Shown: positions 51,227-60,900 of the stretch, one piece after another | Numbering within the stretch: the stretch's first letter is position 1 | Layout: each line of letters starts with the position of its first letter | From: CATQGW01 sp965242565 | GTDB taxonomy: Bacteria; Chloroflexota; Dehalococcoidia; Bin125 | Length of the DNA stretch: 64,000 nucleotides | Direction: 5' to 3' | Assembly (NCBI GenBank): GCA_965242565.1 | Contig: OZ251457.1 | Span: 2,852,001-2,916,000 of the forward strand | The notes under the pieces: generated by a model | Seen by the model: only the letters and a program-made list of their open reading frames with translations | Databases searched by the model: none | What the model was told of the DNA's origin: nothing | Position numbers and translations under genes: made by a program

Positions 51227-52327
51227 ATGGTCGACCTCCCCGCAACCGCCCGCGCCATGGTCCAAACCGGCGTCCGCCAACTTGAGCTCCAATCCTTCCC
51301 CATTCCCGAAATCGGCGAGAACGACGGCCTCCTCCGCCTCGAAGCCTGCGGCATCTGCGGATCCGACTACGAACAATTCAACGGCGAATTCGCTTCCCGC
51401 TACCCCGTCATCCCCGGCCACGAACCCGTCGGCCGAATCGCCGCCCTCGGCGACCGCGCACGCGAGCGTTGGGGCGTCGACGAAGGCGACCTCGTCGTCG
51501 TCGAACCCGCCGTCCGCTGCGGCGTCTGCCACGGCTGCCGCGCCGGCGAGCGCTGCATCGACCGCGCCGCCGGCTACGGCTACACCCTCACCGACCGCGC
51601 ACCCGCGCTCTGGGGCGGCTATGCCGAGTACATGTACCTCACCCCCACCGTCACGATGCACAAAATGCCCAACGACATGCCGCCGCGCCTCGCCGCTCTC
51701 TACAACCCGCTCGGCGCCGGCTTCGACTGGGCCGTGACCACTCCCCAACTCCAGGTCGGCCAGAGCATCGCCATCCTCGGCCCCGGCCAGCGCGGACTCT
51801 GCTCGGTCGTCGCCGCCCGCGCCGCCGGCGCGGGGCAAATCATCGTCACCGGCCTCGCGCGCGACGAGCACAAACTCGCCCTCGCCCGCGAATTCGGCGC
51901 GGACCTCACGATCGACGTCGACGCCCAACCCACCGTCGAGCGCGTCCTCGAGGCCACCGACGGCCGCGGCGTCGATGTCGTGCTCGATGTCACCGCCTAC
52001 GCCACCCAGCCCGTCGCCGACGCCTTCAAAATGGTCAAACGCGGCGGCACCGTCGTGCTCGCCGGCCTCAAGGGCTCCCACCGCCTGCCTGATTTCAACT
52101 CCGACGACATCATCCTCCGCCAGGTCACCGTCAAAGGCGTCCTCGGCGTCGATTACCACTCCTTCCGCCGCGCCATCGACGTCATCAACAGCGGCGCAGT
52201 CCCCCTCGAGCAAATGCACACCCACGCCTTCCCCCTCGACCAGGCCGAACAGGCCATCGCCACCCTCGCCGGCGAAACCGCCGCCCCCGCCGTCAACGTC
52301 ACCATCGAACCCTGGCTGAACAGCTGA
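51227..52327 (+). CDS. Zinc-dependent alcohol dehydrogenase (MDR family)
   Basis: The 366-residue medium-chain dehydrogenase has the catalytic zinc site in EACGICGSDYEQF and PGHEPVGRI, and the structural zinc site CGVCHGCRAGERC with all four Cys. The Rossmann core is IAILGPGQRGLCSVVAARAAGAGQIIV with LAREFGADLTID. Related enzymes oxidise polyols or sugars such as threonine or sorbitol, but the specificity is not readable. It starts 10 bp after the SDR gene. Confidence 0.92.
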   Translation: MVDLPATARAMVQTGVRQLELQSFPIPEIGENDGLLRLEACGICGSDYEQFNGEFASRYPVIPGHEPVGRIAALGDRARERWGVDEGDLVVVEPAVRCGVCHGCRAGERCIDRAAGYGYTLTDRAPALWGGYAEYMYLTPTVTMHKMPNDMPPRLAALYNPLGAGFDWAVTTPQLQVGQSIAILGPGQRGLCSVVAARAAGAGQIIVTGLARDEHKLALAREFGADLTIDVDAQPTVERVLEATDGRGVDVVLDVTAYATQPVADAFKMVKRGGTVVLAGLKGSHRLPDFNSDDIILRQVTVKGVLGVDYHSFRRAIDVINSGAVPLEQMHTHAFPLDQAEQAIATLAGETAAPAVNVTIEPWLNS

Positions 52328-52369
52328 CCCCCGGCCCCATACCGCCACACTCGCGCCCTCACCTCCGTC

Positions 52370-52430
52370 ACGCCTGCGCCCCCACTTCCGTCATACCTGC
52401 CCTGCGCTTGCCGCGGGTATCTCGCCGCAA
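52370..52430. repeat. Dispersed CTTCCGTCATA...GGGTATC hairpin element
   Basis: CACTTCCGTCATACC...TTGCCGCGGGTATCTCG matches the sequence at about 25257-25296. ATACC and GGTAT form the hairpin arms, and a shorter partial unit (CACCTCCGTCACGCC) precedes it. It lies in the 197-bp gap between the alcohol dehydrogenase and acyl-CoA dehydrogenase genes, where I see no other gene. Confidence 0.5.
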
Positions 52431-52524
52431 CCGGCACAGCCGCCCCATACACGGCAGCTAACCATCTCCCCATCGGTAAACTCACTCCAACACCAACATC
52501 CCGTGCAAGCAAGGGAGGCCGACA

Positions 52525-53745
52525 ATGGACTGGCGCGACACCCAGGAACAGCAGAACTTCCGCGCCGAGGTGCGCACCCTCATCGACCAACGCCTCCCCA
52601 GCCGCTACGTCGACATGGCCGCACGCGGCGCAATGCCCGAGCGCGCCTGGGAAAACGACCGCAAATCCAACGATACCGACGCCCAAACCGCCGCCCGCGA
52701 CTGGCACGCCGCTCTCGCCGAGCGACGCTGGGTCGCCCCCCACTGGCCCGCCGAATACGGCGGCGGCGGACTCGGCCCCATGGAGCAGTTCATCCTCAAC
52801 CACGAACTCGCCGAATCCGGCGCACCCGGCGTCGGCGGCTCCGGCGTCCAGATGCTCGGTCCCACCCTGATCATGCACGGCTCCGACGAGCAGAAAGCCC
52901 AATACCTGCCGCCCATCCTCAACGCCGAAGTCACCTGGGCCCAGGGCTACTCCGAACCCGGTTCCGGCTCCGATCTCGCCTCACTCACCACCCGCGCCGT
53001 CCGCGACGGCGACGAATTCATCCTCAACGGACAGAAAATCTGGACCTCCGCCGCCCACACTGCCGACGCCATGTTCGCACTCGTCCGCACCGACCCCGAC
53101 GCCCCCAAACACCGCGGCATCTCCTTCGTCATGATCGACGACATCCACACCCCCGGCATCACCGTCCGACCACTCATCAACGTCAACGGCGACCACTACT
53201 TCAACGAAGTCTTCTTCGAAGACGTCCGCATCCCCGCCCGCAACCTCGTCGGCGAACTCAACCGCGGCTGGTACGTCGGCATGACCCTGCTCGATTTCGA
53301 GCGCTCCAACATCGCCGGCGCAGTCGCCGCCCGCCGCCAACTCCGCCAACTCATCGACCACATCCGCGAAAACGCCCAGGGCGCCGCCGAGCGCGTCCGC
53401 GGCCCGCTCCGCAACGAAATCGCCGAGCGCTGGATCGAAACCGAAACCCTCTTCCAGTTTTCCTTCCGCATCATCTCCATGCAGACCGCCGGCCTCGTCC
53501 CCAACTACGAAGCCTCCACCGCCAAACTCTTCGCCAGCGAACTCAACCAGCGCCTCGCCCTCACCGCTACCCGCGTCTTCGGCCTGCACGCCAACCACTG
53601 GGCCCCAACCGCCCAACTCGGCCCGCCCGCCTCCACCTTCACCCGCAACTACATCGCCATGGTCCCCGCCACCATCCGCGGCGGCACCAGCGAAGTTCAG
53701 CGCAACGTCATCGCCACCCGCGGCCTCGGCCTCCCGCGAGGATAA
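52525..53745 (+). CDS. Acyl-CoA dehydrogenase
   Basis: The 406-residue FAD enzyme has the three-domain acyl-CoA dehydrogenase plan: an N-terminal helical domain (about 1-125), a middle domain with WAQGYSEPGSGSDLASLTTRAV and ILNGQKIWTSAAHTADAMFALVRTD, and a C-terminal helical domain with GGTSEVQRNVIATRGLGLPRG. It oxidises an acyl-CoA to the enoyl-CoA with electron transfer flavoprotein as acceptor. The substrate chain length is not evident. The downstream helicase starts 2 bp later, an unexpected partner. Confidence 0.94.
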   Translation: MDWRDTQEQQNFRAEVRTLIDQRLPSRYVDMAARGAMPERAWENDRKSNDTDAQTAARDWHAALAERRWVAPHWPAEYGGGGLGPMEQFILNHELAESGAPGVGGSGVQMLGPTLIMHGSDEQKAQYLPPILNAEVTWAQGYSEPGSGSDLASLTTRAVRDGDEFILNGQKIWTSAAHTADAMFALVRTDPDAPKHRGISFVMIDDIHTPGITVRPLINVNGDHYFNEVFFEDVRIPARNLVGELNRGWYVGMTLLDFERSNIAGAVAARRQLRQLIDHIRENAQGAAERVRGPLRNEIAERWIETETLFQFSFRIISMQTAGLVPNYEASTAKLFASELNQRLALTATRVFGLHANHWAPTAQLGPPASTFTRNYIAMVPATIRGGTSEVQRNVIATRGLGLPRG

Positions 53746-53747
53746 TC

Positions 53748-56700
53748 ATGACCGAACGAGAACCCAATCTGCCGCCGACTCCCCCGGCGCAAGGCGACCA
53801 GGAGTTGCGCGACCGCGTCATCGCCGCGGCGATCGACCGCTGGGTGCGCGACCTGACAGATCTGGGCGGGCGCAACAGCCTCATTTATCCCCCGCAGATC
53901 CGCGACGCCGCTCTCAACCTCACCCCATCCGCCGGTGCGGACGCCGACGCCGTCCAGCGAATCCTCAGCGGACAGCGCGTTGCGCTCTCCGAGTGCTTCC
54001 AGGCCAAACGACTTGCCGACGCTGCGCGCCGCGGTCGCACAATCGCGCGCCGCGCCGGCTGGCAAGCGGAAGAGACGGGCCTCCAGACGCTCTATCTCGG
54101 TCTGGGCGTCGTTTCGTGGAATGTCGAAGACGGCCCGCGCCCCGCCGCGCCGCTTCTACTCGCAGCCGTAGAGCTCACGCCGCGCGGACGCCTCAGCGAG
54201 GACTTCCGCATCGAGATCGTCGGTGACTGGCAGATCAATCTCGTCCTGATTCAGCTTCTCAAGAACGGCTTCGGCGTTGATCTCTCCGAGGGCGAATTCG
54301 AAGACATCCTGAAGGAGTTCGAGTCGCCCGCGCAGATCGATGATTTGTTTCAGGCCATCGCTGCTGTTCTGGATCGCGCGTGCGTCTCCATCCCCGGTTT
54401 TCGCATCGAAAAGACGGCGCTGCTGAGTAACTTTTCGTACGCGAAGCTTCCGATGGTCCGCGATCTCGAGGAGTCCGCAGACTCTATCCGCAAACATCTG
54501 CTCGTTTCGGCGCTTGCCGGGGTCCCCGGCGCCCGGGAGCGGCTGCGCGACAGCGTCTTACCGGATGGCCGCGCTGATTTCGCCGCCGAGCTCCCGCCGC
54601 AAGATGAGTTCCTCGTCCTCGATGCGGATGCTTCCCAGTCCGCAGCGATCAACGCCGCGCTCGCCGGACGCAACCTCGTCATCATCGGGCCGCCGGGCAC
54701 CGGCAAGTCACAGACTATCGCCAACCTGATCGCCGCGCTTGTCGCGAATGAAAAGTCCATCCTGTTCGTCGCCGAGAAGCGTGCCGCCATCGAAACCGTG
54801 GCGGCGCGCCTCAAAAGCGTCGGCTTGGGTGATTTGCTCCTCGACGTCCACGGCGGCGTCCGCGACCATCGCCGTACGCTTGAGCAAATCGCGCAGGCGC
54901 TCGAAACGGCGCGCAGCGGGACTGTCGCTAACGATCCGTCGGACATTGGCCGCAGATTAATCCACAGCCGTAAGCGGCTCGCTGCCGCTGTGGAGGTGCT
55001 GCACCGGCCCGTAGAACCCTGGGGCCTTTCGGCATACGACGTCCAGGGCGAGTTGCTGGCGGTGGACGATCGCGATCGCCTGGACCGACGTCTCCGTGTG
55101 GAGTCGCTGAAACGCCTGGTCGGCGAAACGCTCGAATCCGTTCGGATAGACCTGCGCGCCTACGTCAATCTCCATCGACGTTTTGTCGATCCACAGAGTC
55201 CATGGTACGGCGCTTTTCGACGCGGGACGCTCGGGGTGCCTGCGCAAAGCGCGCAGGCCGTCGAAGAAATAGGCCAGCTCACCACCGTTACCCTGCCTCG
55301 CCTCCGGCGAGAGCTTGTCTCCCTGTCTGCAAAACTTGGCCTCGACCCGCCCGCGCGACTTGATGAAGTCGCCGGCTTAATCGATCGTGCCCGCCGGATC
55401 GTCGAGGCCTCCCGCACACTCAACGACGCCGCATCGCATTGGCGCAGCCAGTTTCAGACGGAAGCGGACCTCGCCGAATTACGCGATGCCCTCCAGCCGG
55501 TCCGCGGCGGCCCGGTCGCCAGGTTCGCCGCCGCTCTGTTGAGCAGTCGTTACCGACAAGCGCGTGCGTCGGTTCGCGCAGCGCTGGTGCGTCAGACCGA
55601 TGACGCCCGCGAAACGCTCCGCCTCCTCGATTGGCTGATCGACGCTCGATTCGCGCTCAACGACGCGGCGACGCCGAACCTGGCTCCGGAGTACGTTAAT
55701 CCGCACAGGCTCGCCGAGATCGACCCCGAACCTGCCGCCAATGCGCTTCAGACGGTTGAGCACTCTCTCAGCATCGTCGCCGATGTGGTCATGACCAAAG
55801 GATCCATGGCGAGCGACTTGGACCAGATCGAATCGATGCTCCGCGCCCTTGACGCCGATCGCGACAGCATGCGCAATCTCATTCGTCTGCCCGAGCTTCA
55901 CGACAGACTTGCCGAAGCCGGTCTCGGTGCGTTCACAGGTGTCGAGGCCGATGTCGAACGCGATCCCGATTGGGACGGCGATGCGGCGGTTCGAGCTTTC
56001 GAGTACGCCAGGCTGCAAGGTATTCAGCAGTATCTGCTGGATCAATCCCCCGAGATCGCCGCCTTCGACGCCGCCAGTCACAACGCCGCGCTGAGCGAGT
56101 TCAACGAAGCGGACCGCGCACACGTCAGGACCAACCGGGATCGCATCCTTCGGCAGTGGGCGGAGAGAGTGATCGACGCGCGTGAACGTTTCCAGGCGGA
56201 AGGAGCTGAGCTGCTCTTCGAATCAAAGCGGAAACGTCGTCACATCCCGCTGCGGCAACTTTTCCACCGGGTTCCCAACATACTGACCCGGCTGAAGCCT
56301 TGTTGGGCGATGTCGCCGCTCGTCGTCTCCCAACTGCTGCCCAACGACGGACCGCTATTCGATGTCGTCATTTTCGACGAGGCCTCGCAGGTGCGCCCGG
56401 CCGACGCTATCCCCGCGCTGCTGCGCGGCCGACAGGCCGTGATCGCAGGCGATCCCAAGCAGCTGCCGCCGAACACCTTCTTCCTGTTCACCGCGTCCGA
56501 TTCGGAAGACGAAAACGACGCTGCGGCGAGCGGACCGCCCACGGTCGATCTCGAGTCCATCCTCGATGCGGTCGCGGCGCTGCTGCCCGCTCCGTACGGC
56601 AGCCGGATGCTCAGCTGGCACTACCGCTCCCGCGACGAGCGGCTGATCGCGTTCTCCAATCGCCATGTCTACGGCCGACAGCTGACGACGTTCCCCGGCG

Positions 56701-57911
56701 CGCTGCGCGACGACTGCATTACGCACGTCGAGATTCCACGGTCGCCCGATTCCGTGTACCGCAACGCCTCGAACCCGGCTGAGGTTCGCAAAGTCGTCCA
56801 GCTCATTCTCGATCACGCCGAGCAGCGGCCGCACGAGTCGCTCGGCGTCATCGCGCTCGGTCTCCCCCACGCGAGTCAGATTGAAGAGATGCTGCGTCGT
56901 GCTCGACGCACTCGGCGCGACCTTGACGAATTCTTCAGCGAGGGAGGACATGAACCGTTTTTCGTCAAGAACCTGGAGCGCGTTCAGGGCGACGAGCGGG
57001 ACGCGATCATCTTCACGGTCGGCTACGGGCGCGATCGTGACGGGCGGGTCCCCAACCGCTTCGGGCCGGTTGCCGGAGCCGGCGGCTACCGACGACTGAA
57101 TGTCGCCATTACACGGGCAAAGCGTCGTATGACGGTAGTGTCGGCGTTCAGCGCCGACGATATCGATCCTGATCGCTTTCACAGCGAAGGCGTGCGCATG
57201 CTCGGGGAGTACATCGCCTACGCGGCCAGTGGAGGCCGGAACCTGAGTTTCGTCGACGCGGATACACAGCTGCTCAATCCGTTCGAAGCCGATGTAGAGC
57301 GCCGACTCGCCGCGGCCGGCATTCCGCTCAAGGCGCAATACGGCGCATCGGGCTATCGAATCGACTTTGCGGCGTTCCACCCGCAGCGCTCGAATCAGCC
57401 TGTCCTCGCCATTGAGGCCGACGGCGCTACCTACCATTCCGGTAAGAGCACTCGAGATCGCGATCGCCTCCGCCAGGATCACCTCGAGCGGCTCGGCTGG
57501 CGCTTCTACCGCATCTGGTCCACCGAGTGGTTCCGCAACCCGGAGCGGGAAGTTGAGCGATGCGTGGCAGCCTGGCGCGACGCCGTCGAGTCCTTGGAGA
57601 GCGGTGCAGAGCCCACATCGGTCGAACGCGCCGCCGAGCCGCTTGCCGCCGCTGCGCGACAGACACCGCAGCGCAGTCTCAGACCCAACATCGGTCCACC
57701 ACGCGCGACCATCTCCGAGTACAGCGAAGCCGAACTTGCGGACCTTGTCCGCTGGATTCGGTCCGACGAAAAACTCCGCACGATGCAGGAACTGATTCAG
57801 GACACCATCAAGGAGTTGGGTTACCGTAAACGCAGCGGCGGAATCGAGGCCGCCGTCCGACGCGCGATCGCTGTCGCGAATCGGACAGGAGCCGACCATG
57901 ACGACCAGTAA
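53748..57911 (+). CDS. DUF4011-type SF1 helicase with Vsr-like nuclease domain
   Basis: The 1387-residue protein has an N-terminal DUF4011 domain (about 25-250, with LTDLGGRNSLIYP), a split SF1 helicase core, and a nuclease domain. Walker A GPPGTGKSQT is at about 314, Walker B DVVIFDEASQ at 872, GDPKQLPP at 901, and motif VI RLNVAITRAKRRM at about 1114. Between Walker A and B is one helical segment that corresponds to one A-type unit and one B-type unit of the repeats in the next gene. The C-terminal domain (about 1185-1285) is Vsr/MTES_1575-like: RIDFAAF, IEADGATYHS, RLRQDHLERLGWRFYRIWST. Such proteins occur in defence islands. The ATG at 53748 (GAGGA before it) is 2 bp after the acyl-CoA dehydrogenase gene; the longer upstream open frame is not real. 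Confidence 0.92.
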   Translation: MTEREPNLPPTPPAQGDQELRDRVIAAAIDRWVRDLTDLGGRNSLIYPPQIRDAALNLTPSAGADADAVQRILSGQRVALSECFQAKRLADAARRGRTIARRAGWQAEETGLQTLYLGLGVVSWNVEDGPRPAAPLLLAAVELTPRGRLSEDFRIEIVGDWQINLVLIQLLKNGFGVDLSEGEFEDILKEFESPAQIDDLFQAIAAVLDRACVSIPGFRIEKTALLSNFSYAKLPMVRDLEESADSIRKHLLVSALAGVPGARERLRDSVLPDGRADFAAELPPQDEFLVLDADASQSAAINAALAGRNLVIIGPPGTGKSQTIANLIAALVANEKSILFVAEKRAAIETVAARLKSVGLGDLLLDVHGGVRDHRRTLEQIAQALETARSGTVANDPSDIGRRLIHSRKRLAAAVEVLHRPVEPWGLSAYDVQGELLAVDDRDRLDRRLRVESLKRLVGETLESVRIDLRAYVNLHRRFVDPQSPWYGAFRRGTLGVPAQSAQAVEEIGQLTTVTLPRLRRELVSLSAKLGLDPPARLDEVAGLIDRARRIVEASRTLNDAASHWRSQFQTEADLAELRDALQPVRGGPVARFAAALLSSRYRQARASVRAALVRQTDDARETLRLLDWLIDARFALNDAATPNLAPEYVNPHRLAEIDPEPAANALQTVEHSLSIVADVVMTKGSMASDLDQIESMLRALDADRDSMRNLIRLPELHDRLAEAGLGAFTGVEADVERDPDWDGDAAVRAFEYARLQGIQQYLLDQSPEIAAFDAASHNAALSEFNEADRAHVRTNRDRILRQWAERVIDARERFQAEGAELLFESKRKRRHIPLRQLFHRVPNILTRLKPCWAMSPLVVSQLLPNDGPLFDVVIFDEASQVRPADAIPALLRGRQAVIAGDPKQLPPNTFFLFTASDSEDENDAAASGPPTVDLESILDAVAALLPAPYGSRMLSWHYRSRDERLIAFSNRHVYGRQLTTFPGALRDDCITHVEIPRSPDSVYRNASNPAEVRKVVQLILDHAEQRPHESLGVIALGLPHASQIEEMLRRARRTRRDLDEFFSEGGHEPFFVKNLERVQGDERDAIIFTVGYGRDRDGRVPNRFGPVAGAGGYRRLNVAITRAKRRMTVVSAFSADDIDPDRFHSEGVRMLGEYIAYAASGGRNLSFVDADTQLLNPFEADVERRLAAAGIPLKAQYGASGYRIDFAAFHPQRSNQPVLAIEADGATYHSGKSTRDRDRLRQDHLERLGWRFYRIWSTEWFRNPEREVERCVAAWRDAVESLESGAEPTSVERAAEPLAAAARQTPQRSLRPNIGPPRATISEYSEAELADLVRWIRSDEKLRTMQELIQDTIKELGYRKRSGGIEAAVRRAIAVANRTGADHDDQ

Positions 57912-57952
57912 CCGAACTGACGCACTCCCCGGTCTCCCGCGAGGCTGACGCC

Positions 57953-60900
57953 ATGGCCCGCCGAACGCCCGCCAACGACCCCGACGCCGTCCGCCGCGCC
58001 CTGCGCAGCTGGACCAACCAGCTGATCGACACCGGCGGACGCAACCGTCTGCTCTACTTCAAACACCTCAAGCGCGGCACCCTCGACCTCGGCCCCGACT
58101 CCGGCGCAGACTCCGCCGTCGCCGTCGCCCTCCGGCGCGGGCGCAGCATCAAACTCTCCGACTGCTTCCCCGACGACAGCGGCGCCGCCGCCTCCCAGCG
58201 CGCTCGCTGGATCCTCCGCAAAGCCCGCGAGCACGAAGAAGAACAGGGCATCCGCACCCTCTACCTCGGCTGGCGCTTCGCAACCTGGCAGCAGTCCGGC
58301 CCCGGCCCCGCTACCCCCAACGCCCCGCTCCTGCTCGCCGCCGCCGAACTCACCCCCCAGGGCCGCATGGGCGACGACTTCACGCTCAGCATCGCCGACG
58401 ACTGGGAGGTCAACCCCAGTATGGCCCAGCTGCTCAAGCGCGAATTCGGCGCGGAACTCGACGAAGCCGCTCTCGAAGACCTGCTTCAGGCCGACCCGCT
58501 CGACGACGCGGCCATCCTCAATCAGCTCCGCCGCGCCTACGACACCATCCCCGGCTTCAACATCCACGACGGCCTCGTTCTCGGCACCTTTTCCTACGCC
58601 AAGCTCCCCATGGTCCGCGACCTTGAAGCCGCCGAAGCCGCCGTCGCCCAGCATCCGCTCGTCGCCGCCATCGCCGGCGATCCCCAGGCCCAGGAGCAGC
58701 TGCGCGACACTCAGCGCAACGGCGCGCGCGGCCAATCCGTCCCCGGCGGCGACGACCTCCCCCCGCGCGACGAGTTCCTCGTGCTCGACGCCGACGGCAC
58801 CCAAAGCGAAGTGATCAACGCCGCCGTCGCCGGCGCAAACCTCGTCGTCGTCGGACCGCCCGGCACCGGCAAAAGCCAAACCATCGCCAACCTGCTCGCC
58901 ACTCTCACCGCCCACGGGCGCTCAACCCTCTTCGTCGCCGAAAAGCGCGCCGCCATCGACGCCGTCGTCAAACGCCTCAACAGCGTCGGCCTCGGCGACC
59001 TCGTGCTCGACCTCCACGAAGGTATGCGCAGCCGTCGCCAAACCGCCGAACAACTCGCCGCCGCCCTCGAAACCGCCCACACCGCCCGCGCCCCCAACGT
59101 CGAAACCCTCCAGCGCACCCTCAATCAAAGCCGCAAGAGGTTGAGCGACGCAGAACGCGAACTGCACCAGCCGCACGAACCCTGGGGCCTGTCGATCTAT
59201 CAGCTCCAGTCCCGCATTCTCGGGATGGGTGATTCGAAGGACATCGGACTGCGAACAAGCGGTCGCGCCCTCAACGCGCTTCATGGCGAAGCCCTTGAAG
59301 CAGCAAAAGATGAGCTCGCCGAGTACATCAATCTCAACGGCGCAGTTCTGGATGCGTCCCCCGATGCCCCCTGGGGCGCAGCCCATCGCGCCTCAACGCT
59401 GTCGACAAGTGAGCGGGCAGCCGAAGCAGTCCGGCTGCTGGATGACCTGAGCGGTCGGCTGCTGCCGGAAGTCGAACACGAGCTGGCGGAGATGGCCCAA
59501 CATCTGGGCATCGACCCGCCCGCGACAGAGTCGATGACGCAAGCGCTGCTTGAGGCGCTCGCGCGCTTCGAGCCGCTGCACGGGCGGTTTGCCCCCGCAG
59601 CGTTCCAAGCCGGCGATGTGGAGAGCCTGCTCTCAGCGCTTGAGCCCGCCGAGCGCGGTCCTCTTGCCGAACTCAGCGAGACCGACCTGACGCCGTGGGG
59701 AGTGACGGTCGAAGAACTCGATCTACGCATTCAGGCGCTTGGCCCTGCTCCTGAGACCAGCCTCCGCTTACGCGGCGATCGCCTCAAGCGGCTCCGCGGC
59801 GACATGCTGGCGCAAGCGATGGCCGATCTGGAGGAGTACATCGATCGTGGCGGCGCGGAGCTTGACGTATCCGATGCTGCTCCGTGGAGCGCCGCTCACC
59901 GAACGTCATCTCTAAGGTCGGAAGCCGCAATCGATGAGGCCGGGCGCCTCCTTGATCGGCTCAGCGGCGAATTGCTGCCGGCGCTGGAGCGTGAAATCGC
60001 CCCGATCGCACAGCAGTTGGGCATCGCTCCGCCCGCGACAGTGCCGATGACGCGAGCGTTGCTTGAGGCGCTCACGCGCTTTGGGCCGTTGCACGGACGG
60101 TTCACGCCCGCAGTGTTCCAGGCCGACGATGTGGAGAGCCTGCTCTCAGCGCTTGACCCCGCCGAGCGCGGTCCTCTTGCCGGACTGAGCGCGACCGATT
60201 CAACGCCGTGGGGCGTAACGGTCGATGAGCTTGACTCACGCATTCAGGTACTAGGCCAGGCTCCCGAGACTAATTTGCGCTTGCGTGGCGACGCACTCAA
60301 GCGGCTCGGCGGCGACTTGCTGGCGCCGATCATGGCTGATCTTGAGGAGTACGTCGATCGCGGCGGCGCGGAGCTTGAGGCATCCGATGCTGCTCCGTGG
60401 AGCGCCGCTCACCGAGCGTCAACCCTAAGGTCGGAAGCCGCAACCGATGAGGCAAATCGTCTCCTTGATCGGCTCAGCGGCGAATTACTGCCGGCGCTAG
60501 AGCGAGAAAATACGTCAATCGCACAGCATCTGGGCATCGCCCCGCCGCCTACGCCAGAGACGATGCGAATACTGTTCGAGGCTCTGGATCGCTTTGCGCC
60601 ATTGCAGGCGCGCTTTACGCCTGCCGTGTTCGCAGCAGACAACCTGGATAACGTTGTCGCGCAACTCGAAGTCGCGAGCCAAGGCCCTCTTGCCGGCGTT
60701 GGCGGCGACCAGCGCACTCCTTGGGGCGTGACAGCTGGCGAACTCGATCTGCGCATCCAGGCCTTGGGTGATGCTCCGCTGTGCGACTTGCGGCTGCGGG
60801 GGGACACGCTGAGTGCGCTGGCTGGCGACTCGTTGCAGCGTATGATTGGGCACCTCGCCGAGTACATGAATCGCGGCGGTGCCGATCTTGATGCGTCCTT

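Noticed and set aside
52503..53747. An upstream extension of the first helicase by 415 codons
   Set aside because: The extension lies out of frame over the acyl-CoA dehydrogenase gene and is Arg/Pro-rich; the ATG at 53748 has GAGGA and starts the DUF4011 region.
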